DNA of 64,000 nucleotides from Allosaccharopolyspora coralli (GTDB lineage Bacteria > Actinomycetota > Actinomycetes > Mycobacteriales > Pseudonocardiaceae): positions 744,001-808,000 of the forward strand of contig NZ_CP045929.1 of the NCBI RefSeq assembly GCF_009664835.1, written 5' to 3'. The notes under the pieces were generated by a model. It was given only the letters and a program-made list of their open reading frames with translations, had not been told where the DNA came from and did no database searches. Every line of letters begins with the position of its first letter. The first letter of the stretch is position 1. The position numbers and the translations under genes were made by a program. Positions 25,191-33,445 of this stretch are shown piece after piece.

Positions 25191-26522
25191 ATGACAGTCA
25201 TGGCTGACAAGTCCGATCCCACCCGGATCCTCGTCATCGGCGGCGGTTACGTCGGGATGTACACGGCGCTGCACCTGCAGAAGAAGCTCGGCCGTCGTGA
25301 GGCGTCCGTGACGGTGGTCGATCCTCAGCCGCACATGACCTACCAGCCGTTTCTTCCTGAAGCGGCCGCGGGAAACGTCGAACCCCGGCACGTGGTGGTG
25401 CCGCTGCGCCGGGTGTTGAAGCGGTGCCACGTGATCACCGCACGCGTCACCGAGATCAAGCATGCGGACAAGCGCGTCACCATCGAGAACCCCCAGGCGG
25501 GCAAGGAAGAGCTCGAGTACGACGAGCTCGTCGTCGCGCTCGGGTCGGTCTCGCGGCTGCTGCCGATCCCGGGGCTGGCCGAGCAGGGCATCAGCCTCAA
25601 AACCGTCGGCGAGGCGATCTACCTGCGTAACCACGTCCTGGCGAAGATGGACGCCGCCGCAGGCACCGACGATCCGGAGGTGCGCAGGCGCCTGCTCACG
25701 TTCGCCTTCGTCGGCGGCGGCTACGCGGGCACCGAGGCGCTCGCCGAGATCGAGGACATGGCGCGCTACGCCTGCCGCTACTACGAGACGATCTCGCCGG
25801 ACGACCTGAGTTTCGTCCTCATCGAGGCCGCGGGCCGGATCATGCCCGAGGTGAGCGAGAAGATGGGTGTGTACACGGTGCAGGCGCTCGAGGAGCGTGG
25901 CATCAAGGTGTACCTCAACACCTTCCTCAAGTCCGTCGAAGGCGGGCACGCGGTGCTCTCGGACGGCACCGAGTTCGACACCGACACGCTGGTGTGGAAC
26001 GCGGGTGTCAAGGCCAACCCGGTACTCAAGAACAGCGACCTGCCGTTGGACGAGCGCGGGCGCGTGCGCTGCACGTCGCACCTGCAGGTCGAAGGCTTGC
26101 CCGGCGTGTGGGCGGCGGGCGACTGCACGGCGGTGCCGGACCTGTCGAAGACCGACGAGGACCCGGACGCCACGTGCGCCCCGTCCGCGCAGCACGCGGT
26201 GCGGCAGGCCGACCAGCTCGGCAAGAACATCATCTCCGCGCTGCGCGGCAAGAAGACCCGCGAGTACTACCACGCTTACGCGGGCTCGGTCGCCGGTCTG
26301 GGGCTGTACAAGGGCGTCGCGGACGTCTACGGGTTCAAGGCGAAGGGCTTGATCGCGTGGTTCATGCACCGCGCGTACCACGTGAGCCGGATGCCGACGT
26401 TCAACCGCAAGATGCGGATCGTGATCGACTGGACCCTGGCGTTCCTGTTCAAGCGCGAGGCCGTGTCGATGGGGCAGATCCAGGACCCGAAGGCCGACTT
26501 CGAGCGGGCTGCGGCGAGCTGA
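25191..26522 (+). CDS. ndh: type II NADH dehydrogenase (NDH-2)
   Basis: 443 residues from ATG 25191 (or 440 from ATG 25200, MADKSDP). Single-subunit, non-proton-pumping NADH:menaquinone oxidoreductase at the inner face of the membrane. Features are the FAD-binding RILVIGGGYVGMYTALHLQKKLG, the NADH-binding FAFVGGGYAGTEALAEIEDMA, TLVWNAGVKANPV, the second FAD motif VWAAGDCTAVPD, and a C-terminal amphipathic anchor (MRIVIDWTLAFLFKREAV). The reading frame could run upstream to 24963, but that leader lacks family support. Confidence 0.95.
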   Translation: MTVMADKSDPTRILVIGGGYVGMYTALHLQKKLGRREASVTVVDPQPHMTYQPFLPEAAAGNVEPRHVVVPLRRVLKRCHVITARVTEIKHADKRVTIENPQAGKEELEYDELVVALGSVSRLLPIPGLAEQGISLKTVGEAIYLRNHVLAKMDAAAGTDDPEVRRRLLTFAFVGGGYAGTEALAEIEDMARYACRYYETISPDDLSFVLIEAAGRIMPEVSEKMGVYTVQALEERGIKVYLNTFLKSVEGGHAVLSDGTEFDTDTLVWNAGVKANPVLKNSDLPLDERGRVRCTSHLQVEGLPGVWAAGDCTAVPDLSKTDEDPDATCAPSAQHAVRQADQLGKNIISALRGKKTREYYHAYAGSVAGLGLYKGVADVYGFKAKGLIAWFMHRAYHVSRMPTFNRKMRIVIDWTLAFLFKREAVSMGQIQDPKADFERAAAS

Positions 26523-26632
26523 CTCGTGACCCAGTGCTCGGGCGGTCTGGTGGCGCTCGTCCGAGCGTGCGTTCCCGACAGTGCCAGTCGGAGCAAGATC
26601 CTCCGTACAGGGGATCGCTTTCCCAGTTGACC

Positions 26633-26700
26633 TTGACATTCTGTAGTGCCGTACCGCACTGTAGTTGATGATTTCACCTGAAAGTATGTGAAGTAACTGG
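26633..26700 (+). promoter_or_regulatory. promoter/operator region of the small peptide-ATP-grasp pair
   Basis: TTGACA at 26633 resembles a -35 element. AGTGC-CGTACC-GCACT (inverted) lies inside two direct CTGTAGT repeats. TTCAC-N10-GTGAA follows before the ribosome binding site. The concentration of symmetric sites suggests a regulated promoter; the -10 was not assigned. Confidence 0.4.
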
Positions 26701-26716
26701 GAGAGAGGTGATTTCC

Positions 26717-26836
26717 TTGACGATCAAGGAACTCGCCGAACTGTTCCGTCGGGGCGAGGTCGCTGAGGGGCCGTTGGCCGACTTCGCGGCGGACTACGAG
26801 CAAGCGTCGAAGGTCTTCCGCAAGAAGGACGACTGA
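26717..26836 (+). CDS. 39-residue peptide, candidate RiPP precursor for the adjacent ATP-grasp enzyme
   Basis: TTG 26717 with GAGAGAGGTG 6 bp upstream, stop at 26836, 3 bp before the ATP-grasp start. The peptide begins MTIKELAELFRRGEVAEGPL and ends ADFAADYEQASKVFRKKDD. The first half is a leader-like amphipathic helix, the second half is rich in Asp/Glu with Lys and Ser that could form side-chain links. Coupling to an ATP-grasp of the graspetide-maturase type is the main argument. No core motif of known graspetide classes is seen, so the product type is open. It could also be a regulatory leader peptide. Confidence 0.6.
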   Translation: MTIKELAELFRRGEVAEGPLADFAADYEQASKVFRKKDD

Positions 26837-26839
26837 TCC

Positions 26840-28015
26840 ATGGCTGACCCCGGCCCGAGTCGCGAACACGATTCACGTTTGGCGGCTGTCGTCCGGGGGA
26901 ACGAGCCCGCCGACGACGTCGCGGAGGGTGCCACCCGCAAGCACCGGTCGATGCCGATGCTGTTGCAGGGCCAGGACTACTTCTTTCGGTCCCCGAGCAA
27001 CGTGCTGGATTTCCAGGAACGGATGCACCGTTCCGGTATGGTCGCCGATTTCTCGGCGGACCCGGTGCCGTGTGTGCTGGTGCTGGCGCGCGCCGACGAC
27101 ATGGAGATGAACGAGCTCTCGCTCGCGCTCGCCGAGGTCGGCATCCGCATGGTGCGCCTCGACGCCGACCGGTGCCTGGACGTGGCGCTGACCGTCTACA
27201 CCGACGCACCGCTGGTCGAGTACGAGCAGTGGTTGCTGCGGCCGATGCTGGTGTGGCGGCGGCATTTCGACCTCACCGCGCTTCCGGTCGACGCCACCAC
27301 CGTCCAGGGTGCTTACGTGCACGAGCAGTGGCGTGCGGTGGCGGGCTGGTTGTCCGGACGAGGCGACTGGGAGCAGATCAACCCGTTCCGCGTGACCCAG
27401 CATCTCGACCGCCTCACGCAGCTCAGTGACGCCGCGTCGTTCGGGTTGACGGTGCCGAGGACGACGGTGACCACGTTGCCGGGTCGAAACCGGCCCGGCG
27501 GCGCGAGTTGCATCGTCAAGACGGCGGGCAAGCACCTGCTCGAACCGGAGCCGGGCGAGCTGCGCGGCCTGTTCCCACGGCCGCTGGACACTCGCCGCGT
27601 CGGGGAGGCATTGGAGCCGGCACCGGTCCTCGTCCAGCAGTACCTCTCGTCGGAGTACGAGCTGCGGGTGTTCGTCGTCGGCGAGGACATCCTCGCCTAC
27701 CGGGTCGAGAAGGTCGATCCTGCCGAACTGTGGGTCGACCCGGACGCCGTGTCCGTCACGTCCGTCGAGGTGCCGGACGAGCTCGGCGAGAAACTGCTCG
27801 GGCTGTCCCGCCACTGGCGATTACACGTCGCGGCCTTCGACATCCTCGTCACCGACGGCGATTTCGTGTTCCTGGAGGTCAACGTCAACTGTGACTGGCG
27901 CTGGTTCGAGCGTCGAGCAGGCTGCGGTGCGGTGTCCGATGCCGTGCACCGTTGGGTAGCAGCCCGCTTCGACGAACTCGCCTCGGCGCCGCGTCGCGGC
28001 GGCAAGCGACACTGA
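26840..28015 (+). CDS. ATP-grasp ligase, MvdD/SAV_5884-like (candidate peptide maturase)
   Basis: 391 residues. Residues ~75-150 form a pre-ATP-grasp fold (PCVLVLARADDMEMNELSLALAEVGIRMVRLD). Residues ~180-385 form the ATP-grasp: INPFRVTQHLDRLTQLSDAASFGLTVPRTTVTT, the Lys in SCIVKTAGKH, VLVQQYLSSEYELRVFVVGEDILAYRV, and the Mg2+-binding DGDFVFLEVNVNCDWRWFE. The NPxK-type motif and FLEVN signature resemble graspetide maturases and RimK-like ligases. An extra ~70-residue N-terminal region is present. It lies 3 bp after the 39-codon ORF, probably the same transcript. No methyltransferase or transporter is adjacent. Confidence 0.75.
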   Translation: MADPGPSREHDSRLAAVVRGNEPADDVAEGATRKHRSMPMLLQGQDYFFRSPSNVLDFQERMHRSGMVADFSADPVPCVLVLARADDMEMNELSLALAEVGIRMVRLDADRCLDVALTVYTDAPLVEYEQWLLRPMLVWRRHFDLTALPVDATTVQGAYVHEQWRAVAGWLSGRGDWEQINPFRVTQHLDRLTQLSDAASFGLTVPRTTVTTLPGRNRPGGASCIVKTAGKHLLEPEPGELRGLFPRPLDTRRVGEALEPAPVLVQQYLSSEYELRVFVVGEDILAYRVEKVDPAELWVDPDAVSVTSVEVPDELGEKLLGLSRHWRLHVAAFDILVTDGDFVFLEVNVNCDWRWFERRAGCGAVSDAVHRWVAARFDELASAPRRGGKRH

Positions 28016-28062
28016 CCCCGGGAACCTCACGACCGGTCGCGACGTCGCAAGCCCTGAGCCCC

Positions 28063-28136
28063 GCCCCCGTAGCCCAAACGGCAGAGGCAGACGCCTTAAA
28101 AGCGTTCCAGTGTCGGTTCGAATCCGACCGGGGGCA
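28063..28136 (+). tRNA. tRNA with anticodon UAA (Leu by anticodon), short variable loop
   Basis: Acceptor GCCCCCG/CGGGGGC, D arm with GCC/GGC, anticodon stem GACGC/GCGTT with loop CTTAAAA (anticodon TAA). The variable loop CCAGT has only 5 nt, the T arm is GTCGG-TTCGAAT-CCGAC, and A73 and an encoded CCA (28137-28139) follow. By anticodon it would read UUA, but bacterial tRNA-Leu normally has a long variable arm, which this one lacks. Confidence 0.85.
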
Positions 28137-28139
28137 CCA

Positions 28140-28547
28140 CACCCTCCGTGTCACCTGCGCAGGAGGGCCTTCGACGCGCACACTGGGACGACGAGATCCG
28201 CTCCTGTCCGGAGCGGGCCGCGAAGCCGGGCCACTTGCCCGCAGGCCCGCCCGGCAAGGGCCGGTGCTGGAGTGGTACCGCGAGTCCGGGAGCGCGGCCC
28301 GCCGCGCCGCTGTGGTGACGCTGCTCGTGCTGGCCGGGCCGGTGCTGGTCTTCGCGTCGACTCGTCGAGGGGCTCGCGACGTTCGAGTGTCGCCTCGTCG
28401 TCGCCCTGATCGAAATGGGTGTGGTCGGCGCCGAGGTCGCTGGGCGCGCAGGATTGATCCGTCTCGAACAGTCCTCTGTCACTGTGCTGCACGAGCAAAT
28501 CCCTCTCGTGCTTGGCGACCCTGGGGACGATACCGGGCTGAAGGTCG
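28140..28547. other. gene-free stretch after the tRNA
   Basis: About 400 bp. Open frames here have no recognisable domain, start signal or partner, and look like chance high-GC frames. No repeat family member was found. Confidence 0.4.
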
Positions 28548-28937
28548 TTACGACCGGTAGATCGCCGCGTAACGTTCGGCCTGCTCTCGGCGGTTGCGTT
28601 CGGACGCGGCTTCTCGTGTCGCACGGCCCGTTCCGACCGGGTAGCCGTGTTTGTGCAACCGGTACTCGCAGGTGTACTCCATATAGGCCACCGAGTACCA
28701 CAGGGCCATGATCACGCCGCCGAGCAGCGACATTCCGGTGACCCACAGCGGACCCGGCGCGAGTAGGACGAGCAGTCCGGGGGAGACCTGCACCAGGCTT
28801 CGGCCGAGGTGTCGCAGCACCCACGTGCGCGTGGTGATGTCGTGGAGAACCCATTCCGCGTACCGGGAGGGCAGGCGCCCGCCGAAGGCGTACCAGACCC
28901 ACAGCAGCGGGTTCGGACGTCGCCGACCGTCACCCAT
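28548..28937 (-). CDS. DUF5313 family membrane protein
   Basis: 129 residues. The N-terminal signature LLWVWYAFGGRLPSRYAEWVLHDITTRTWVLRHLGRSL is characteristic of the actinobacterial DUF5313 family. Two membrane segments follow (~50-66 and ~68-88). The soluble basic C-terminus (RLHKHGYPVGTGRATREAASERNRREQAERYAAIYRS) would face the cytoplasm. The function is unknown. It is divergent from the GntR regulator gene at 29081. Confidence 0.8.
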   Translation of the reverse strand: MGDGRRRPNPLLWVWYAFGGRLPSRYAEWVLHDITTRTWVLRHLGRSLVQVSPGLLVLLAPGPLWVTGMSLLGGVIMALWYSVAYMEYTCEYRLHKHGYPVGTGRATREAASERNRREQAERYAAIYRS

Positions 28938-29080
28938 CGCGCACTCCTTTCGACCGCGACCCCCGCACCCTGCAGCCTACCGATGGTTGAAGAGTTGACA
29001 GGAAAGATGCGCTGCCGGAGCGTGAGCGCCCCGCCCTCTCCGCGACAATGGGACTCCGTCCGAACGCGTGAGGAGGAGTC

Positions 29081-29740
29081 GTGTCCGCCGCAGAGGGGTT
29101 GCGCAAGGAACCGAACAGCCCGTTGGGCGAGCAGGTCCGTCGAGCACTGCAGGAACGGATCGCGGAGGGGCGGCTGCAACCCGGCGACCGGATCTTCGAG
29201 CAAGAGCTGGCCGTCGAGTTCGGAGTCTCGCGGGTGCCGGTGCGCGAGGCGATCCGGCGGTTGCAGGGCGACGGCCTCGTGGAGGTGCGCGACCGGCGGC
29301 GCGGCGTCTTCGTGCGCAGTCTGGGCCGGCGTCAGGCCGAGGAGTTGTTCGACGTCCGCGAGGCGTTGGAAGGGTTGGCGGCGAGGCTGGCGGCCGAGCG
29401 CAGTAGCCCGGACGGGGTCGAGCGGATGGCAGCGCTGGTCGCCGAGGCCCGCCGGTCTTTGGAGGCCGGTGACTTCGCGGCGATGGCGGAGGCGAATTCG
29501 GCGTTTCACGACGAGCTGGTGGCGCTGTCCGGGCACGAGCTGCTGCCGACCATGCTCGAACCGTTGCACGGGCGGCTCGCCTACCTTTTTCGCCTGAACC
29601 TGGAGCCCGACCGGGTGTGCGCGGAGCACGAGCAGCTGCACGCGGCCATCGCCGCGGGCGACGCCGAAAGCGCGGTCGCGGTCGCCCAGCAGCACGTGGC
29701 CTCGAGCCGCCGCATGGTCGTCGACCACGACCTGTGCTGA
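29081..29740 (+). CDS. GntR-family regulator (FadR/FCD subfamily)
   Basis: 219 residues from GTG 29081, preceded by GAGGAG. The winged helix is at ~12-80 (PLGEQVRRALQERIAEGRLQPGDRI, VSRVPVREAIRRLQGDGLVEV). The FCD ligand domain spans ~90-215, with metal-binding-type residues in EANSAFHDELVALSGHE and EHEQLHAAIAAGD. FCD regulators sense carboxylic or amino-acid metabolites. It is convergent with the racemase-permease operon, a natural target. GTATAC- and TTCGTA-type palindromes lie upstream of that operon. Confidence 0.9.
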   Translation: MSAAEGLRKEPNSPLGEQVRRALQERIAEGRLQPGDRIFEQELAVEFGVSRVPVREAIRRLQGDGLVEVRDRRRGVFVRSLGRRQAEELFDVREALEGLAARLAAERSSPDGVERMAALVAEARRSLEAGDFAAMAEANSAFHDELVALSGHELLPTMLEPLHGRLAYLFRLNLEPDRVCAEHEQLHAAIAAGDAESAVAVAQQHVASSRRMVVDHDLC

Positions 29741-29760
29741 CCCGGAGAACTCCTGACAGA

Positions 29761-29876
29761 GGTCTTGCTTGGTGGGTCGGGTGGCGGAACCTCGGTGCCC
29801 TGCTCGCTGCGGGAATCGATTTCTCGAGTAGTGGTCGGGCAGCGTACGTCGTGATCGCTCAGCGGCTCCGCCACGG
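29761..29876 (+). repeat. GGCGGAACCTCAGCGCCCTCC intergenic repeat, degenerate copy
   Basis: Shares GGTGGGTCGGGTGGCGGAACCTC, CTGCGGGAATCGATTTCTCGAGTAG and TCAGCGGCTCCGCC in order with the full copies at 47424 and 57731. Its arms have decayed. Confidence 0.65.
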
Positions 29877-29890
29877 AAACACCCGGCGCC

Positions 29891-30616
29891 CTATGAACGC
29901 GTGAGCGGCCAGCCTGCGATGTCCTTGCGCTGCGGTGTGGAGTAGCTGCCGATCGTGGACGGTCGCAGGCGCAGGTCGACGAGCGTCTCGGTCAGGCCGA
30001 CCCCGGCCGCGACGGGCTCCACCACAGGCACGCCGACTTCGTCCTGGACCTGCTCGGCCAAGCCGACGAGCCCGGCGCAGCCGAGGCAGACCACGCCTGC
30101 GCCGTCCCTGTCGACCGCTTGCGCGGCTTCCTGCACGATGTGCCGACCGATGCGTGCCGTGTCCCGTTCGAGTTCGAGCACCGACATCCCGACCGAGCGC
30201 ACCGAAGCGCACCGTCCGTCCAGACCTGCGAGCCGGAGGCGATCGCGGATCTGGCCGACGGTGCGGTGCAGCGAGGTCACCACGGAGTAGCTCCTGCCGA
30301 GCAGGCAGGCGAGTTGCACCCCGGCTTCGGTGATGTCGACGACCGGCACGTCGAGCAGTTCCGTCAGCCCTTCCCGGCCGTGGCCGCCGAAACCGGCGAC
30401 GACGAGGGCGTCGAAGGGTTCCTCGATCGCGATGATCCGGTCGATCACGCCGACTGCGGCCAGATGACCCTCGAAGTTCCCCTCGACCGACGCGGGCCCG
30501 AACGTGGGTGTGACGGGCAGGATTTCCGTGTCCGGGCCTGCCGCGCCGAGCGCCTGCTCGTGAATGGCGCGCGTGATGTTCTCGGTGGTGTTGATGTTCG
30601 CCACGACGATTCGCAT
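29891..30616 (-). CDS. Asp/Glu/hydantoin racemase family protein (downstream paralogue)
   Basis: 241 residues from ATG 30616. The start MRIVVANINTTENITRAI is typical of hydantoin racemases. The two catalytic Cys positions of the family should be near residues 75-80 and 180-185. The second is present (GVVCLGCAGLVGLAEQV), but the first region reads VAGFGGHGREGL with Gly in place of Cys. RSYSVVTSLHRTVGQI is a family element. It is about half identical by eye to the gene at 30801. With the first Cys missing, the chemistry may be one-base or non-racemase. Confidence 0.8.
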   Translation of the reverse strand: MRIVVANINTTENITRAIHEQALGAAGPDTEILPVTPTFGPASVEGNFEGHLAAVGVIDRIIAIEEPFDALVVAGFGGHGREGLTELLDVPVVDITEAGVQLACLLGRSYSVVTSLHRTVGQIRDRLRLAGLDGRCASVRSVGMSVLELERDTARIGRHIVQEAAQAVDRDGAGVVCLGCAGLVGLAEQVQDEVGVPVVEPVAAGVGLTETLVDLRLRPSTIGSYSTPQRKDIAGWPLTRS

Positions 30617-30800
30617 GGCAGGTGCCTTCCGCTCGGTTGTGGTGCGTCGGCGGGTATTGCGGAACTGGCTTGTGTGCCCGTAGGGCACGTCTCGCAAGTG
30701 ATCAGCCGGGGCACGGTGAGGTATCGGACCACACACCCAAGTTCCACAGTGCGCTCTCGGCGGGGGCAGGGAAACCCTTGGCACGCCCGCACATCGCCGG

Positions 30801-31532
30801 TCAGCTGCTGTTCGGCGGGGGCGGCCAGTTGGTGAGCGTCTTCGGCGGCCTGGGCGCGTACGTGCGCACCTTCGAGGTACTCAGTCCCAGCCGGACCAGC
30901 GATTCGGCGATCGTGACCGCTGCCGACACCCCGTCGACGACGGGCGCGCCGGTCCGGTCGAACACCTGCTCGGCGAGTCCGGCCATGCCGCCGCAGCCGA
31001 GACAGACGACCTCGGCCTTGTCGCGCGCGACCGCCTGCTCCGCCTGCTCGACGATGGCGTCCACGCTGGCCTGGGCGTCTTTCTCGAGGTCGAGCACCGC
31101 GAGGCCGCTGGCGCGTACCGAGGCGCACCGAGCGCCGAGCCCCGCGGCGTCGAGACGGTCCTCGATCAGCGGGACCGTGCGGTCCAAGCTCGTCACGACC
31201 GAGTAGGTGCGGCCCAGGAACTGTGCTGTGCTCGCGGCCGCTTCGGTGATGTCGACGATCGGCACGTCGAACAGTTCCTGCAGCCCTTCCCGGCCGTGTT
31301 CGCCGTACCCGGCCTGGATGACGGCGTCGAAGTGCCCGGGGTAGGCCCGGACGGCCTCCATCACGGCGATCGCCGCAAGGTAGCTCTCGTAGTGTCCTTC
31401 GACGGATTCGGCGCCGAAGGACGGCGTCACGGGAACGATCTCGGTCGCCGCGTCGGCGACCGACGCGGCCTGCTTGGCGATGGCGTCGGTGATCGAGGCC
31501 GTGGTGTTGACGTTGACGACGAGAATGCGCAT
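30801..31532 (-). CDS. Asp/Glu/hydantoin racemase family protein (upstream paralogue)
   Basis: 243 residues, starting MRILVVNVNTTASITDAI. PSFGAESVEGHYESYLAAIAV, LGRTYSVVTSLDRTVPLIEDRL and EVVCLGCGGMAGLAEQV match the racemase family. The usual first catalytic Cys position reads VIQAGYGEHGREGL, again without Cys. It is transcribed with the NCS1 permease (33-bp gap) and the second paralogue (184-bp gap). A role in handling hydantoin or related amide catabolites is inferred. Confidence 0.82.
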   Translation of the reverse strand: MRILVVNVNTTASITDAIAKQAASVADAATEIVPVTPSFGAESVEGHYESYLAAIAVMEAVRAYPGHFDAVIQAGYGEHGREGLQELFDVPIVDITEAAASTAQFLGRTYSVVTSLDRTVPLIEDRLDAAGLGARCASVRASGLAVLDLEKDAQASVDAIVEQAEQAVARDKAEVVCLGCGGMAGLAEQVFDRTGAPVVDGVSAAVTIAESLVRLGLSTSKVRTYAPRPPKTLTNWPPPPNSS

Positions 31533-31565
31533 GTCTTGGGCCCTTCTGGCACTCGTGGCGTCGGT

Positions 31566-33071
31566 TCACTCGGCAGGGACGGCGATGGACTCGCCGTCCA
31601 CGTCCTGCGCGTCGTGCTTGCGGTCGCCGATGACGATGTAGATGAGGGCGCCGAGAATCGCGCCGATGAACCACGAGAAGCCTGCGACGGAGCTGAACGC
31701 GGGGACCAGCGCCAGCACGACCGCGATCGCGGCGGACGGCGCGAACGCCCAGACGGCCTTCGGGTTGTAGCCCCGCCGGTAGTGGTACTCGCCGTGCTCG
31801 TCCTCGGTGTAGAGGTCGGGGATGTTCACGCGGGCCCGGCGCAGCAGCCAGTAGTCGGCCGTGATGACGCCGAACAGCGGTCCGAGCAGTGCACCGAGGC
31901 CGCCGAGGAAGTAGTTCACCACGACCGGGTTGTCGTAGAGGTTCCAGGGCAGGATGGCGAGGCCGATGACGGCGCTGACGACGCCGGCCCGCCGGAAGTT
32001 CAGGTGCCGGGGGAAGAGGTTGACGAGCACGTAGATCGGCGCCACGAAGTTGGCGAGCAGGTTCACCGCGATCGTCAGGACGATCAGTGCGATCGAGGCG
32101 GCGGCCAGCAGGGCCATGTTGGGGATCGTCTGGACGATGTCGGTCGGACTGGTGATCACCCGCCCGTCGAGCTTGAACTGCGCTCCACTGAGGACGACGA
32201 TGATCACGCCGAAGAAGAGCATGTTCACCGGGATTCCGACGAGGTTCCCGCGAACGATCGCACGGCGGCTCGTGGCGGAACGCGTGAAGTCACAGAAGTT
32301 GAGCACGAACGTGCCGTAGATGACCACCCAGAGCGCCGCGCCCTGCAGGATCTGGACCCACATGTCGGCACCGGTGAGCGGCTGCGACGTGGACAGGGCG
32401 ATGGACCCGTCCGCGCGGACGAACAGCCAGACCGCCAGTGCGCACATCGTGATGAGCGTGACCGGGGCCGCGATCGCCATGTATTTGCGGATCACGTGCA
32501 TGCCGTAGCTGACGATGAGGACCTGGATCGCCCAGAGCGCGAGGAAGGTGATCCAGCCGAGCGTCGACAACCCCAGCACCGACTGTTCCCGCAACGGCTG
32601 CAGCGCCGGGAACAGGGCGACCAGCAGGGTGTTCAGCACCGACGAGGCGAGGTAGGTCTGAATGCCGAACCAAGCGATGGCGACCGCGCCGCGAACACCG
32701 GCCGGTATGTGCCCGCCTTTGGTGCCGAACGCGATCCGGCTCATGACCGGGAACGGAACTCCCGTCTTGTGTCCCATGTAGCCGGACAGGGTCAGCAGCA
32801 GGAACAGCAGCACCGAGGCGAGTACGAAGGCGAGAAGGATGCCCCACACGTTCAGTCCGAGCGCGAACAGGCCGATCGCGAAGGTGTAGTTGCCGAGGCT
32901 GTGCACGTCGTTGGCCCACAGTGTGAAGACGTTGTAGGAACCCCAGCGGCGCCCTTCCTTCTTGGTGGGTGCGAGGTCGTAGCTGTAGAGCCGAGAACTG
33001 GCGCGCCCTGGCGCGTCCGCCGGCTGGTGGTCTCGAGAAGTCGTTGCGGTGCCCGAGGTCTCGCTGTCCAT
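31566..33071 (-). CDS. NCS1-family transporter (hydantoin/allantoin/nucleobase permease)
   Basis: 501 residues with about 12 membrane segments. The NCS1 start YSYDLAPTKKEGRRWGSYNVFTLWANDVHSLGNYTFAIG holds the substrate-binding Trp/Asn region known from Mhp1. SGYMGHKTGVPFPVMSRIAFG and NFCDFTRSATSRRAIVRGN are further family signatures, and GVITADYWLLRR lies near the end. It imports hydantoins, allantoin or nucleobases with a cation. Clustering with two racemase-like genes favours a hydantoin-type substrate. The family is certain, the substrate is not. Confidence 0.9.
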   Translation of the reverse strand: MDSETSGTATTSRDHQPADAPGRASSRLYSYDLAPTKKEGRRWGSYNVFTLWANDVHSLGNYTFAIGLFALGLNVWGILLAFVLASVLLFLLLTLSGYMGHKTGVPFPVMSRIAFGTKGGHIPAGVRGAVAIAWFGIQTYLASSVLNTLLVALFPALQPLREQSVLGLSTLGWITFLALWAIQVLIVSYGMHVIRKYMAIAAPVTLITMCALAVWLFVRADGSIALSTSQPLTGADMWVQILQGAALWVVIYGTFVLNFCDFTRSATSRRAIVRGNLVGIPVNMLFFGVIIVVLSGAQFKLDGRVITSPTDIVQTIPNMALLAAASIALIVLTIAVNLLANFVAPIYVLVNLFPRHLNFRRAGVVSAVIGLAILPWNLYDNPVVVNYFLGGLGALLGPLFGVITADYWLLRRARVNIPDLYTEDEHGEYHYRRGYNPKAVWAFAPSAAIAVVLALVPAFSSVAGFSWFIGAILGALIYIVIGDRKHDAQDVDGESIAVPAE

Positions 33072-33202
33072 GACACGGTCTCCGGTTCAGGGGAGGTTCG
33101 GCGGTGTGCCGGGTGCATCGGGCCGGGGATGCGTCCGCGTCGGCTGGTTCTCGTGTCGGCGCGCCGGGCGTTCCGCTCGGATTAACGATTCGTCGCGAGT
33201 AT

Positions 33203-33225
33203 TTCGTATTACGAAAGTATACTTT
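33203..33225. promoter_or_regulatory. overlapping palindromes upstream of the permease-racemase operon
   Basis: TTCGTA-T-TACGAA (33203-33215) overlaps AAAGTATACTTT (33214-33225), 132 bp before the permease start. The surrounding ~50 bp are AT-rich. The GTATAC core fits FadR-type GntR operators; the nearby regulator at 29081 is the likely binder (inference). Confidence 0.6.
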
Positions 33226-33445
33226 TGGTATGCGAAGACGCTAAGTCGCGTTCGTTCTCCCGTCAAGAGCTTGGCCCGCCTGCGTCACTGCCGTGCGCGG
33301 TGTCTGTACAGGGCGCGGTGTCGCCTTCGATGCCGGCCCCGCAGAGGCGCGAGCCCAGCTCGCGCCGCGGTCGAGCTGGGGCAAGCCAGGCCGCCTTGTG
33401 CGGTGGCTGCTCCGGTCTCCGGTGTCTGCGACCCCGGAGCAGTAC

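Noticed and set aside
28063-28139. bldA-type developmental tRNA
   Set aside because: The anticodon is UAA but bldA tRNAs are class II; without a long variable arm equivalence cannot be claimed.
28151-28624. Minus-strand 157-codon frame after the tRNA as a gene
   Set aside because: It overlaps the 3' end of the DUF5313 gene in another frame, has no ribosome binding site, and is Arg/Pro/Ala-rich without a domain.
31296-33185. 629-codon plus-strand open frame opposite the permease and racemase genes
   Set aside because: It runs antisense to the well-supported NCS1 permease, has no recognisable domain, and its Arg/Asp/Gly composition is the usual mirror of a high-GC coding strand.
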